Shown here piece by piece: positions 22,806 through 33,944 of a stretch of DNA of 64,000 nt. How positions within the stretch are numbered: position 1 is the first letter of the stretch; each line of letters begins with the position of its first letter. The DNA comes from Corbicula japonica (Eukaryota > Mollusca > Bivalvia > Venerida > Cyrenidae): NCBI GenBank assembly GCA_038501625.1, contig JAZAYU010000359.1, positions 372,001 through 436,000 of the forward strand, read 5' to 3'. The notes below the pieces were generated by a model. That model did not search any database and was not told where the DNA came from. It saw nothing but the letters and a program-made list of their open reading frames with translations. The translations under genes were made by a program, and so were the position numbers.

Positions 22806-23076
22806 CAATCCCGATAGTTTGAAATTTAGTGCATCACTTTCAGGCAAAATGTTCAAATTCCTTTAAATAATATTTATCATTCTTCATTCATTGAACAACT
22901 GTTTTCCTTTTGGATTTCTTTTTTAAGACATCGTTATATTAGTTTTGGAACTGATATTTGCAATAGCTGCAATATAACAAAATATAATTTATTTCTATGC
23001 GAAATCTTGATTTCCACAATATAAGTTTATTTTCGTTTAAAGAAAAAATAGATTGCCATCTTTATATTGATATAAT

Positions 23077-23256
23077 TACAGTCAAACATGTTGTAGCAGC
23101 CACCAGTGTGGTGACAAAAAGTGGCTGCTGAAGACAGGTGGCTGTTAAAGACAGTAAAAGATTAGAACGAAATGTATGTTTAGGTCCTTTTCAAACTTAC
23201 TGTTTAAGACAGGTAGTTGCTATTTGCAGGTGGTTGCTAAAGCATGTTTCACTATA
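23077..23256. mobile_element. MITE family M3, copy 1
   Basis: The ends tacagtcaaacatg and catgtttcactata are inverted copies. Inner parts tagcagccacc and ggtggttgctaaag are also inverted. A related copy lies at 62809-62990. Confidence 0.7.
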
Positions 23257-23453
23257 TATCTTAGAAAGGGCCCCGTAAAGCATGTACTCAAAAATGGCAG
23301 AAATTTGAATGAATTATTGTTCTAGGTATAATTCAAAACATCCAAAACATCCAAACATCAATACATTTTATGAAATATCAGATAGCTTGCATTACACTCT
23401 CTCGTCGTGTAAATCAAAGGTGGGTAAATATTTAGTATATCTAAAGAACTCAC

Positions 23454-23535
23454 CATCTTTTATATTACACAGTCTCTTGTTGCAATCGTCTGCGAAATTG
23501 CAGCAACTTAAAAAACATATTACATTTAATGTAAT
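23454..23535 (-). CDS. Exon C1 (3' part), Ly6-like protein
   Basis: Minus strand: FLSCCNFADDCNKRLCNIKD plus the first base of a Gly codon, then donor GTGAGT at 23453-23448. Phase 1 and the CC-x5-CN-x3-C layout match the end of exon C2, and its position between B1 and A2 is where a C exon is required. The upstream part is less clear: the frame stays open (to about 23583) but the expected CK start and a good acceptor are not obvious, so the 5' border given here is approximate and the exon may be partly decayed. Confidence 0.6.
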
Positions 23536-23929
23536 TAAAATGACATAATAAATATTCCCTAATTTCATGGCATGTAAGAACATTTAATAAAAGACATGAT
23601 TAAAAAACTCGTTATATCATCAAAATATGCGCCCTATCATTTGTATGAGTTCATTTGCCGTTGTTGCGTCGTAAAATCGATCATCGTTACGGTAAAAGTT
23701 TATGAAAGATACAAAAAATTAATTACCGCGAGCAGGCCAACTTGTCCTCTCTCTTTCTTTTACCAATACCGAGGGCGCACATCTACAAATATTGAAAGAA
23801 ATAATGAAAACGTTACAGTAACTGTATTTTATCTGTAAAAGAGCAGTAGTCCGAAAGCGTAATAAAAATCAAGCATTCGTGGTACAGTTTTCACAGTCTT
23901 TTTTTAATTTTGGGTTTTCTGGTTGCTCA

Positions 23930-24200
23930 GAATAGCATCATACTTAATGATATTGCCATTAGCCGGGAGCGAACCTGCACCGTCACGGCGTCAGTGCCTA
24001 ACCACGCTATTCCGACATCGCATCCGATTGAGCAAGCCGTGACAACTCCAGAAATGGTTGATCGGATAGCCAAGATATACGTAATCATCACCGCAGGACA
24101 TCGGAAACGGGTTATTTTACTGATAAGAGCAATGACTACATGAACACATGCACGGGGAGACATTTTACGGCCGCCAGACTGCACCAATAGCGCTACTGTG
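23930..24200 (-). mobile_element. tRNA-derived SINE, copy 2
   Basis: On the minus strand the head reads gtcggaatagcgtggttagg (A-box-like) and gcaggttcgctcccggc (B-box-like), followed by a body shared with 22510-22805. Both copies are diverged. Confidence 0.6.
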
Positions 24201-24610
24201 AGGCTCGTGTGGTTGTATATTTTTGTCCTTATGTAAAAGCAAAACGTAATTTAACTGACAATTTAAACTATTTTTAGTTTATCACGTCCACAATTTAAAT
24301 TTTAATTCAATGCTGCAGTTTCCAATGACTTACCAATTACATTTTATTGAGAAATATTAAAATAAAGATAATTTAGCAATATACAGAAAAACATATTCAC
24401 AGCCAGACATTCAGAAGGTAAAACCGACTCTATGTAAGAAAACTGATGTCTAAGTAAACGTTTGCGTTTTTACATACGAACCGTCACACAGCTACATTGG
24501 TATTAAATCTTGCAGACTTCGGCCTATTCGAAAAGATTAAAGTAACTTAATCCAAAATATGCAAAAAACTTCAAAAATCATTCTACAAATATATACACGC
24601 AGGTTTGTCA
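24200..24610. other. Intron of the Ly6-like gene, no other feature
   Basis: AT-rich sequence. I see no exon or repeat. Confidence 0.45.
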
Positions 24611-24618
24611 AAACTTAC

Positions 24619-24690
24619 GTCCTTTGATCTACAGCCACCTTCGTACACAACTGTCAACTGATCGGTAATTAGCTCGTCCATGTAACATTC
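24619..24690 (-). CDS. Exon B1, Ly6-like protein
   Basis: Minus-strand exon of exactly 24 codons, phase 0-0, between acceptor ttttttaag and donor GTAAGT: ECYMDELITDQLTVVYEGGC, then RSKD. It continues the CDATLE ending of exon A1 to give the typical E-x-CY step of the domain. Penelope copy P2 is inserted 55 bp upstream of its acceptor, between A1 and B1. Confidence 0.72.
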
Positions 24691-24821
24691 CTTAAAAAAA
24701 GGTATAATATTGTTTTATTCTCCCAACTTAAAATAATAGTAATTATGGAGAGTGATATTGTTACTGCACACACACAAAATTTAGAATCAGTGTTGAGCCT
24801 AAACAAGACAAAGTACCTACT

Positions 24822-26135
24822 ATGTATTGGTTGCCTAAAATGCACAAAACACCGTACAAAGCAAGATTTATCGCTAACTCTAGTTCTTGTACTACAACAA
24901 AGTTATCCGTGCTCTTAACATCTTGTCTTACAACTATAAAAGAACATGTAATTAGGTATTGCGAAAAAGTTTTTGAAACTACTGGCAAAAATTTATTTTG
25001 GTCTATAAAAAATTCAAATGACGTTTTGAAGAAACTTAAATCAAATAATTTTCAGGCGTTCTGTTTGTCTACATATGATTTTTCTACCTTGTATACTTCT
25101 CTCCCTCATAATTTAATAAGAGACAAGCTAACCAGTCTCATTGAAAAAACTTTTGCTAGAGAAAATAAAACATTTATTGCTTGTAATGAACATAGGGCAT
25201 TCTTTACAGATGGTTCTTATGATAATTATACTTCATGGACCTGTCAAGACCTTATCCAGGCGCTCACATTTTTATTGGATAATATTTATTTGAGATTTGG
25301 TACCTCTATTTATAAACAAGTAATAGGCATTCCAATGGGTACTAATTGTGCACCCCTTGTTGCTGATCTGTTTTTATACTGTTATGAAAGAGATTTCATG
25401 TTATCTCTTTCTACCGAACATCAAGATGATATTATTACAGCTTTTAACAACACCTCGAGGTACCTTGATGATTTATTAAATATAGATAATAACCATTTTC
25501 CATCACTGGTTAATAAGATTTATCCTAAAGAACTACAGCTTAACAAAGCGAACACTTCAGAAAAGCAAGCAAACTTCCTTGATTTAAATCTATCCATCAA
25601 AAATGGTTACGTCACTACTAAAATTTATGATAAAAGAGATGATTTTAATTTTAATATAGTAAATTTTCCGTTTCTAGACGGCGATGTTCCTCGTGCAACT
25701 TCTTACGGGGTTTATATCTCACAGCTTGTTCGCTTTTCAAGAGCTTGCAACGATGTGAATGATTTCAATGAACGTAATCTTTGCATTACAGAAAAACTTT
25801 TAAAACAAGGTTATCGGTATCACAAATTAAGGAAAACCTTTTGCAAGTTTTATCGCCGATATCCAGATCTAATTCATAAATACAGCTGCAGTTTAAAATC
25901 ACTATTGCAACAAGGAATTTCACAGCCAGTTTTTTATGGAGATTTAATTTATAAACTTAAGAAGATAAAAGGCGATGTTAATTTCTCCCGGTTATTCGTA
26001 AAAACCATCTGTAAATTTAAAAAGAAAGGTTACCAACATGATATTTTACAGCGCTCTGCAGGCCTGGTGATTAACCCATCTACAGTTGATCATTATGCTT
26101 ACCTCTTTGGTTGCACGACGGTGGCAGGGGTGTAA
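24822..26135 (+). CDS. Penelope-like (Naiad-type) reverse transcriptase
   Basis: Open for 437 codons from an internal Met; the true protein starts further upstream, where this copy has a 10-base deletion and is truncated. Visible RT blocks in order: YWLPKMHKTPYKARFI (about 2-17), the catalytic Asp motif STYDFSTLYTSLPHNLI (about 80-96), GIPMGTNCAPLVADLFLYCY (about 169-188), the catalytic pair in RYLDDLLNID (about 216-225), and ANFLDLNLS, then a basic thumb with FCKFYRRYPDL. It would copy element RNA into DNA. The key Asp residues are intact, but the copy cannot make a full protein. P4 is nearly identical over the last third, so the family moved recently. Confidence 0.88.
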   Translation: MYWLPKMHKTPYKARFIANSSSCTTTKLSVLLTSCLTTIKEHVIRYCEKVFETTGKNLFWSIKNSNDVLKKLKSNNFQAFCLSTYDFSTLYTSLPHNLIRDKLTSLIEKTFARENKTFIACNEHRAFFTDGSYDNYTSWTCQDLIQALTFLLDNIYLRFGTSIYKQVIGIPMGTNCAPLVADLFLYCYERDFMLSLSTEHQDDIITAFNNTSRYLDDLLNIDNNHFPSLVNKIYPKELQLNKANTSEKQANFLDLNLSIKNGYVTTKIYDKRDDFNFNIVNFPFLDGDVPRATSYGVYISQLVRFSRACNDVNDFNERNLCITEKLLKQGYRYHKLRKTFCKFYRRYPDLIHKYSCSLKSLLQQGISQPVFYGDLIYKLKKIKGDVNFSRLFVKTICKFKKKGYQHDILQRSAGLVINPSTVDHYAYLFGCTTVAGV

Positions 26136-26239
26136 GAGTTTATGAAAGTTTATGGGGAAATCTTTTCTTAAAAGAACCTAAAAGCTCGATTTGTTTCTTT
26201 TGAGTGTGGCGATTCCTGATATGCATATGTTGCTTTTTT

Positions 26240-26352
26240 ACTTTGAAGCATTCCCATTACTGCCCATGAACAGGCTCAATCAAACCGAGTCTGCAGTATT
26301 TTCATATTTGTCGTGTTCGGTGGCTTTCAAAGTTCCCTTTTCATCTATTTTA
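26240..26352 (+). repeat. Interspersed repeat R1, copy 4, inside the P2 3' UTR
   Basis: catgaacaggctcaatcaaa to tcccttttcatctattt, joined on its left to a duplicate of the Penelope 3' end. Confidence 0.8.
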
Positions 26353-26621
26353 TCCCTGTCATCGTGTTCTTGCTTATTTTACTCCAGGTGCTCTGGTCTC
26401 GGAAAGATCATTGAGTTCCCGCCCTTTGGCTTTGCAATGCTATTAAATTCTTATGTTTATATGTTTGTATGCTTTTGCACGCAACATTGTTGAGCTGATG
26501 GGTGGGTTGAAGTTATTTCACCAAGACAATTTGTACTTGTTTTGTGATACGAGAACCTGTTGGGGCAAGTGTGAGGTTGGTGCACCCTAGAACCTGGTTT
26601 AAACCCCCAGTGGCAATTTGT

Positions 26622-26645
26622 TTTGCCACTGACCGTTCCAAGGCG
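26622..26645. other. Conserved stem-loop in the Penelope 3' UTR
   Basis: tggcaatttgttttgcca forms a perfect hairpin (about 8-9 bp stem with flanking cag/ctg) and is kept in many detached 3' ends (for example near 1200, 13290, 34110, 50000, 60015 and 60650). A ggtttaaacc palindrome lies just before it. It may be an RNA structure used in retrotransposition; whether a SECIS element lies nearby is untested. Confidence 0.6.
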
Positions 26646-27032
26646 GTATCCCCAAGGGTTCTCTTGTTTATTAATTGTTTGTGGCGTCCTATTTGAATTG
26701 ACATACATATATAAAACATGCCCTCTCTCTATCTTCCTCTCTTCTTTTTCGCTGCGTTGGGAGGCTGTGTTTTTTGAGTGTGGCGATTCCTGATATGCAT
26801 ATGTTGCTTTTTTACTTTGAAGATTTAGTCTACAACTTCTCCAATTCAGAATTTATCTTTAAAAAGAAAGTTTTAAATTTGAGTTTATAAACTAGTTAAT
26901 GAAAAATGAAAGGAGTTTAGTCTGAAAGAGTTGCCTTAATTGATGCTTTTATTGCTGAAAAGATAACTTAGTCGATTAGTTTTAAAGAACAATATACGTT
27001 TAAAAAGAAACATAGAAACCCAGGTCAAATCG

Positions 27033-27138
27033 ACGTGGGCAGTAATATGCATTTCCATTACTGCCGTGAACCTAGCTTGTTATATTAAAATACATTTGTC
27101 TTGTTCGGTGGCTTTCAAAGGTTGCTTTTCATCTATTC
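27033..27138 (+). repeat. Interspersed repeat R1, copy 5
   Basis: gtgggcagtaatatgcattt to gcttttcatctatt, with an internal deletion. Confidence 0.65.
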
Positions 27139-27557
27139 TTTGTCTGGTCAACTAAGTTATAAAGGATATTTGTTTTATCAGTGCAAGATAGAAATATATT
27201 TCACCGAGTGAGCTCCGGAATTCGTATTTTCACTGGTAAAACAAATTTTTTTATGCTTTTAGTTCAAACTTTGTGTGAATTTGACAAAACAGTTGCAGGA
27301 GATGGCGCCAAAACCGCTTATTTATAACGTGACGTCATGAGCTCTAAACACTCTCAATTGGTCTGTTATGTGCGTTTGGGTACCAACTTGATAAATCATT
27401 GAAAATAAAAATGATATTCCACTGTTTGAAAACAGTGAAATACCACTTTTATTTCACCGGGAAAATTATATAATTAACTGAAACGCATAAAATAAAACCG
27501 CTTCTGACACCAGCTTGCAAACGTTGTCTCCATTCCGATTTTTTAATATTTACTCAC

Positions 27558-27667
27558 CTCTAGCGTTGCATCACAGGTCTTCAATCTGTTGCAGTCTGCA
27601 AGGGTGAACGCTCTGCTGCACATACGGTACCGGAGTGTGTTATTTGGAGAGAGTGTCTGCGCAAAAA
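27558..27667 (-). CDS. Exon A1, Ly6-like protein
   Basis: Minus-strand exon, 110 nt, the same size as A2, with phase 1 to 0, acceptor cactgaaccaccag and donor GTGAGT. It encodes FAQTLSPNNTLRYRMCSRAF and TLADCNRLKTCDATLE. The C-x5-C and final E line up with A2 (NCVTLTVCQPHE), but the CY-x-C opening is partly lost (RYRMC), so one Cys of this domain seems to be missing. The N-terminal FAQT could follow a signal-peptide cleavage site. Confidence 0.62.
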
Positions 27668-27705
27668 CTGGTGGTTCAGTGAATAAAAAACAGATTGGGT
27701 TTATA

Positions 27706-28056
<351 letters not shown>

Positions 28057-28437
28057 TTGGTTTCCATAAGCTTACTGCATATAAACCTGCCTCAAAGGGG
28101 ACATATTTGATATGATACCTCACTGTGAGTAACATTTATTTCTTTTAATTTTAACTTTGAATTTAACTCCCTTTTGGGTTGGCTTTGTTTATTGATATTA
28201 AAAATCACGAACAACAAACCGCGATTTATTGTATTCCATAAAACGTATTTTAAATTAATGATGATAGATCATTTTAAGATCCAACAAAGATTTCTGTACG
28301 ACAGATGAATGAAATATGAATGAGCATGTATGCTTTCCATTCAACTTGCACAGTTTTTTGTACGACTGGTGAATTAAATATGAATGAGCATTTATTCTTT
28401 GTTTTGAATATGTTGCTAGACCTAGTGTCTGTACTAC

Positions 28438-28479
28438 CTGATACGGCGCATGCGCACACAACCAACACTGAAATCTGAT
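28438..28479 (-). CDS. Possible signal-peptide exon of the Ly6-like gene
   Basis: 42 nt on the minus strand between acceptor tttttctcttgcag and donor GTAGTA, phases 1-1. It reads QISVLVVCACAVS and joins exon A1 as CAVS-V-FAQ, a convincing signal-peptide end. No ATG is in frame nearby, so a first exon must lie further upstream. Short length and lack of a paralogue keep this tentative. Confidence 0.35.
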
Positions 28480-28823
28480 CTGCAAGAGAAAAAGTGACAA
28501 ATTTCAAGAACAAGAAACAAACATGGCAGGTATTCTAAGTAATGAGATTATCTAAGTTCGATTGATATACAAGTTGTTTAAAATATTTGGTATTTTAGGC
28601 AACAAAAGTAGGAGATAAGTATCGAAATTCAAATCCTCTACTTTTGAGCAGGTTTGTTTGTTGTTTTATTTTTCTTGAAAGGAACAGTTTATTTTTAGTA
28701 ACAATGTAACCGCACATGCACGCCTACCAAAGATGGTCCTCTTGTGTTCTTTGCGGACGCTGGCCTCGAGTTTTCCGAGAGAGTTTTATAACACAATTGT
28801 TCTGTTCACTAGTGTTAATACAA

Positions 28824-28970
28824 AGTTGCGCTCAATCCTGGGCTAGGGCAGTAATATGCATTTCCTTTTTTGCCCATGAGCAGTTTTAATCAAACCGCAC
28901 CTGAAATGTTTTCATATTAAATTTGCCATTATCGGTTGCTTTTAAGTTCCCTTTTTTATCTACTTTATTT
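28824..28970 (+). repeat. Interspersed repeat R1, copy 6
   Basis: gttgcgctcaatcctgggct head and the agttccctttttt...atctac end are present; diverged inside. Confidence 0.65.
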
Positions 28971-28974
28971 ATAG

Positions 28975-29450
28975 ATGTGGGAAATTACTTACAATGTTGT
29001 CCAAATAAAGAATCGAAATGTTTAAGTAAAATGTACTTACACATATTTTTAATCTGAAATAGAAAACACATTAAATATTTTATTTAAATAAAATATTAAA
29101 CATATGGAAAGCAGAGTTATGTAGTAGATATAAACGTCAAATATAAAATACGTTAACACTTAGAGTCAATGGCATATGAAATTAATATAAATCTGTAAAA
29201 TTCTAACACCGTCAAACTTGCTTTATCTTACAATTACCACCGTCTGACGTCTAGAACGTGATCGTTAATTGAAATAAGATATGTCCTTTTTCATGCAGAT
29301 AAGAGCCACCTTAATCTTATCTGCCAAAAAAATGTTTCAACAGAACGGAGATAAAGATTTAATAATGTTGAATTGTAACTTATTTTCATTAAAATAGAAA
29401 AATGAGTGGAAAATATAACTGATTACTTCTGTTTGTTCTTATGGGAAATC
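28975..29450. other. No recognisable feature
   Basis: AT-rich, no motif or border I can support. Confidence 0.45.
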
Positions 29451-29454
29451 TTTT

Positions 29455-29645
29455 GGATCATGTGTGAGGTTGTTAAAACCTAAAAACTGATTTAAAACCC
29501 TAGGGGCAAACTGTTTTCCCACTGACCGTTCCAAGGCGGTAACCTACATTTGTACCTGGTTCTCATTTTCGTTATTTGTTTGAAGTTAGTCGTTTTTATA
29601 CCCATGCTCAGTTTTCCAATCTACCTTTCAGCTGTGCGGAAAAAA
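29455..29645 (+). mobile_element. Detached Penelope-like 3' UTR piece
   Basis: tgtgaggttg, aaaaccctaggggcaaactg, ttttcccactgaccgttcca, aggcggtaac and a tgtttgaagt block; the terminal motif is missing. Confidence 0.6.
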
Positions 29646-29984
29646 GATGGAATTAAATCGTGAATGCTTATTTTCTAACATGTAGAAAGCCATTATAGAC
29701 AAAGTTTTCGTGTAACTACACAATATATTGTATTTGTTAGAAGTGTTACATGTATGTAGTCAATATTATGTTAACCTGACATTCATGTGGTTGGTGCATT
29801 TATAAAATGAATAATGGCATAACAAATTTCGTATTTTGGTTGAGGTACAAACATTTACCGGGAGTAATTAAGTGAATTTGACCTTTAATTTTCTTGTCTT
29901 GTTACCCTTTTAAACCAATATAGTCTATAAACATAAAAAACATTTTTTCAGTAATGAACGCATCAAATTATAAATGCTCACAGC

Positions 29985-30095
29985 CGAGTTTTATACTGTC
30001 CGTCCTTAAACCATGCTCTCTCCCTCTCTTCTTCTTGACTGTGTGGAGAGGCTGTTTTTTCTGAATGTTGCGATTCCTGATATGCCTATTTCCCC
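29985..30095 (+). mobile_element. Detached Penelope-like 3' end
   Basis: ctctctccctctcttcttct, gtggagaggctgt, then gcgattcctgatatgcctat, the plus-strand terminus. MITE M1 copy 3 follows 18 bp later. Confidence 0.65.
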
Positions 30096-30112
30096 TGTCT
30101 TTTAATAACATT

Positions 30113-30369
30113 TTTGGGGCACGTCACGGGAAAATGTGTCTCCGGACAGTTGACGTGAATTCTTGGAATGACGTCAAAAAGTTGAGCAGGTAACATGTTA
30201 ATTAATATGTATTTCGCGGTAAAAGCAATATTGTATTGAAACAAATTGGAAGAATCACTTTTAGTGGATGAGAAAGTAATGGATTGTTGTAAGTTGTGTC
30301 AAAATATTGTTACAACAAACATGTTAAAAAAATGACCGAATGCATCTTTTCCCGTTGCGTACCCCAATT
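30113..30369. mobile_element. MITE family M1, copy 3
   Basis: TIRs at 30113-30145 (ttggggcacgtcacgggaaa) and 30336-30369. The inside is in the same orientation as copy 1 (aaaagttgagca, tatgtatttcgcggtaaaa). TGACGTCA lies at 30169-30176. Confidence 0.85.
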
Positions 30370-31060
30370 AGTTGTACATGGTTTGCTTACAGTAAGCATC
30401 TTCTTGTAGAAAAACTTTAAATACATTTGGGATTTTAGCATATTGTTTTGTTGGCATATTTACTTTGTAGTTTTTAGTTTATGTTTCTGCCTCTATTTAT
30501 TTCCATTTACGGTGAAATGAAACCATGACAGATGCTATTTACTAATTATAATATTGATTAATTACTTTTATGTCCTGTAAACAGAACAACAAAAAAACTG
30601 ATTAAACAGGATGCACACAGAAATAAAGACGGAAATAATGCGAATACGTGAAATGTATCATCCTAATTGATGATTTTTTATTAATTGCCGACAATTGGGG
30701 TATTAAGACTGCATAATTTAAAATTTGGTGTGATATTATTTTGATATTTTTTTATGAAAAAGTGGCTTTAAAATTATTTTCGTGCATACATTTTCTTAGA
30801 AACTATTTTTGGTGAATCAACATTAATTAATAGATTAACTTAATTAATTGAATGTGATCGTTAGACCGAAACCGTAATGTATGCTGATGATACAAATGTT
30901 AAAGCTTAATATGTAACATTCTCGTCAAAAATAATGCAGATAATATAAACAAATAGTATGCGTTGAACAAAGTGACCCTTCATATCATAACACATGACGG
31001 TATGACATTAGGAACGAGACACAGATTTCAATGTAAATTGGAACACCAAGATTCAATTCA
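30370..31060. other. No recognisable feature
   Basis: AT-rich and non-coding as far as I can see. Confidence 0.45.
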
Positions 31061-31065
31061 AAAGT

Positions 31066-31213
31066 AATGGTGCAGTTTAAAATCACTTTTTTAGCAAGTT
31101 ATTTCACAGCCAGTTTTTAATGGAGATTTAATTTATAAACTTAAGAAGATCAAACTTAAGGCAATGTTGATTTCTCCCGGCTATTCGTAAAAACCATCTG
31201 TAAAATAAAAACT
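31066..31213 (+). mobile_element. Penelope-like fragment (RT C-terminal region)
   Basis: gtgcagtttaaaatcac, cacagccagttttta and atggagatttaatttataaa with cttaagaagat match the end of the P2 ORF, with an 11-base insertion and frameshifts. Confidence 0.75.
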
Positions 31214-31503
31214 AGGTCAAATAAGTTTAAGTTTGAGGCATGGCAAAGAAGTGTTTACTTAATGCTATCATCCGAATAATGGTTTATTTGCAACAAATAA
31301 AAATAATTACATTTCATTAACAAAAAATGAGGTTTAGTGTAGAATGATTTAAATAAGAAGCAACGCGAAGCCGTGTTTACCACTAAATATTTATTTCAGA
31401 TTTTAGGAATAATTGCTCACTTATGTCATTGAAAAGTATATGCATGCATTGTGCAAATAATATTGTTTATAAAATTTGTTTTTTTTTGTAATTTTTATTT
31501 CAG

Positions 31504-31590
31504 TTTGAGGTAATCATATGAAAGATGCGTGACATATCTTGTTCAAAGAGCATGAAACTGGAATAGGAGAAAAAATAGACTACTGGAAAG
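31504..31590 (+). pseudogene. Relic of a plus-strand exon (copy A)
   Basis: 87 bp between a strong acceptor (atttttatttcag) and a GTATTT donor, the same length as 44323-44409. In the frame that is open there, this copy has two stops (TAA and TGA), so it is not coding now. Confidence 0.35.
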
Positions 31591-31789
31591 GTATTTTTTT
31601 TAAATTTACCCTTAATAAACAGTACAAACACAGAATCAAACAACACACAGATTCTCTGTGGACCTTGTTGTACATACATGATGAGTCCCTGCGGTCACTT
31701 ATTAAATCCTTTATTTAGTGGGTTAATCTCATAATCTTGATCAGTTGTTTTTTTTAAATAAAAACAATGTTGTTTCAGTTTATACAGTT

Positions 31790-31900
31790 AATAACTTAAC
31801 CTACTTCATGAACACGCCTTTTTACCACATGGTCAGCCCTTGTAAATCCAGATCAGATGGTGCATTTTATGTGGTCTTTTGAATGTGATAACACTCTGGT
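31790..31900. mobile_element. MITE family M2 fragment
   Basis: cacgcctttttaccacatgg and ccagatcagatggtgca match one arm of the family. Confidence 0.5.
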
Positions 31901-32369
31901 TTTATGCTAATCTTGTGTAGGAATTAAAGATGGCATGAAATTTTCATCATTACCATCTTCCTCAAATGTGATTTTTATGAAAAGACCCTACATGTAATAA
32001 ATAAATTATGGCAACAGTATGAATTGTTCACTGTTAACTGCAACAGCAATTTCTGTACATCTTCATAAGCCACAAAAGGTACGGTGTAACTGACTGACTT
32101 GTTATCAGAGAGGATTTAAAATAAAACATTTGTTTTCAGTGATGTGAATCACTAAGCTAATGAAGGCTATAAAGTTGCTACTTATGCAGATTTGTAGACA
32201 GCTATGGCACAGAATATGAACAATACCGTGATGATAGTAAACAAATACATGGTTTGCATAAACTTTCTTTATGTTCATGCATTAAAGCTGCATGAATGTA
32301 TAATAGACATCACACTGAATCTACCGGTCCATGAATATCAATTACTATGTTAGTTTTTTTTACATTTTA

Positions 32370-32830
32370 TTTCATGAATGCACCCTCATCTGTGCAGTCT
32401 GATCAGGATCTACACTGTTTAAGTTTAGCTTCATGAGGTTATTTCTGACCAAGAAGAAACCTGTTTAGATCCAGATCAGACACCAAAAATGTTCGGCTGT
32501 TTGTTTGTTTGTTTGTTTGTTTCGGGTTTAACGCCTGGTTTCAACAGCTTTCTAGGTTATATCCCGGCGGTCAGTCCACCTAACCGGTGTTCCTGGGTTT
32601 CCAACCAGTACTAACCAATTTCTCCGCAAGCGACTGACTGCTTCCTCACTTGAATCAGAGGTGAGGGACAAATGACTCTCAGACGCAATGTCCGAGTTCA
32701 ATTGTTACGGAGAAATTTTTTCCCGCCTCGGCTGGGGATCGAACTCACGATCCCTGGATTGACAGTCCGATGCTCTACCAACTGAGCTAGCCGGGCGGGG
32801 CATGTTCGGCTGACGTGGAACTACAAATGT
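32370..32830. mobile_element. MITE family M2 copy, split by a SINE
   Basis: gtgcagtctgatcaggatct, aggttatttctgaccaa and atccagatcagacacc on the left, and a short remainder right of the SINE. Confidence 0.6.
32500..32801 (-). mobile_element. tRNA-derived SINE with perfect target duplication
   Basis: Minus orientation. The head (right end) reads gcccggctagctcagttggt and gagttcgatccccagccg: A and B boxes of a tRNA, anticodon loop compatible with Asp (GTC). The body is about 210 bp and the tail is (CAAA)n, seen here as gtttgtttgtttg. The 11-base target duplication atgttcggctg flanks it exactly (32489-32499 and 32802-32812). The intact duplication points to a young insertion. Confidence 0.93.
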
Positions 32831-33057
32831 ATACTGATGTCCATGTGATATAAAGAGTCTCCATAGAGTAAGTCAAGAGTCAAGATACCTGAAGAAATTA
32901 TCAGAGCTCACAAAATCAATGTAATTTGACAAATTTTATTTTTGTGTCTAAATATTTTAAATCAAGTTTGACTGTCGACAAATAAATTTTTAAAAGCAAT
33001 AAGATATAAAATTATTTTTCAAGATAAATTGATTGGCTGTTGAATTTAATATTTCAG

Positions 33058-33115
33058 GAAAACATCTTCACATGAAATGCTGTGGGGAGATCAGTTTAAC
33101 TGTTTTAGACAGTAA
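33058..33115 (+). pseudogene. Relic of a terminal exon (copy A)
   Basis: After acceptor ttaatatttcag, a frame KTSSHEMLWGDQFNCFRQ ends in TAA; copy B has KTASHEILWEDQVNCSRQ ending in TAG at the same place. An overlapping frame here is longer (to 33275). Neither resembles a family I know. Confidence 0.3.
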
Positions 33116-33944
33116 AGGGAGCATACAGCCTACATATAAGTTACTTCCACCACTAATTCCTACAATAGAAGGTGCTGCTTGGGAAGTTTATGTCAATGGA
33201 CAAGAAAAAGAATTGTATATACAATTATACTGTGTGATTGTGATATCAAATAATACAAAAAACATTTTAATGTAGACCATATTGATGAACAGTAACTGAA
33301 CCACACCATCAGTATAATTTTGTTATGAATATAATTTGCTGTTAAATGAAACCATAAAAAATAGGAATAGACTTCTTCAGCATTTGCTTTTCTGTTCACG
33401 GACTAATTTGAATGTTTTATTCTATTCTGATAATAAATTGCTCTAATGTCACTCATAGTATTATCTTAAGTCTTCAGACACAAAAGTATGTCTGTTGATT
33501 TCAAGCTTGAATATTCGAAAATATGACAAGCTTTGCTACTTGCTCTGTTATTGGTGTCACCATATTCCAACTCCGAATGTTAGGTGTTGTGCAATGATGT
33601 TTTACAATCTACCTTGTTAACCAGATTTTTATGAGTCTATATTTCTAATACAATCAGTCAGCTTTGCATTTTGATCACATTTTGGTGCTGTTTAACTAAG
33701 AGTTTACAGGCAAATAGTGTATTCAACTTCTCACAGGAGTCTTCCAAACTTCACAGAAACATTCATCTCATTAAGATATATAGTGTTGCATCTTACAACC
33801 TTGACCAGTTTTGGTTAAAAAGTAAAAAAAAACAAAAAACAAATAATGTCTTTGTTTAACTTTTAAACATACGATATCCTTCACTTTTGATTCGTCGATC
33901 CGAGAGAGGCGGTGCCTTAGTTCATATTAAAGTAGTAAAAAAGT

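Larger units (their letters stand above)
24745..26815 (+). mobile_element. Penelope-like element copy P2 (5'-truncated, best RT)
   Basis: Begins at about 24745 inside the sequence that precedes the RT core, and runs through the RT ORF and a roughly 680-bp 3' UTR to the terminal motif gcgattcctgatatgcatat. Compared with P4, its UTR holds an extra stretch of about 154 bp (about 26199-26352) made of a second copy of its own 3' terminus plus an R1 repeat. No GIY-YIG nuclease follows the RT. In the Naiad branch of Penelope-like elements that domain is N-terminal, so 5' truncation would remove it. Confidence 0.9.
31400..33925. repeat. Segmental duplication 2, copy A
   Basis: Aligns with 44235-49375 in the same order: the exon-like block at 31504, cctttatttagtgg, the caataacttaac part, a stretch near 32900-33115, and 33400-33920 ending at gccttagttcatatta. 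Copy B is longer because of LINE insertions. Confidence 0.8.

Noticed and set aside
26457..26719. Minus-strand frames in Penelope 3' ends (also at 59855-60288 and 49912-50178)
   Set aside because: Open frames across a conserved UTR, repeated only because the UTR is repeated; no start context or domain.
32730..32801. tRNA-Asp gene
   Set aside because: It is the head of a SINE with body, tail and target duplication, not a free tRNA.
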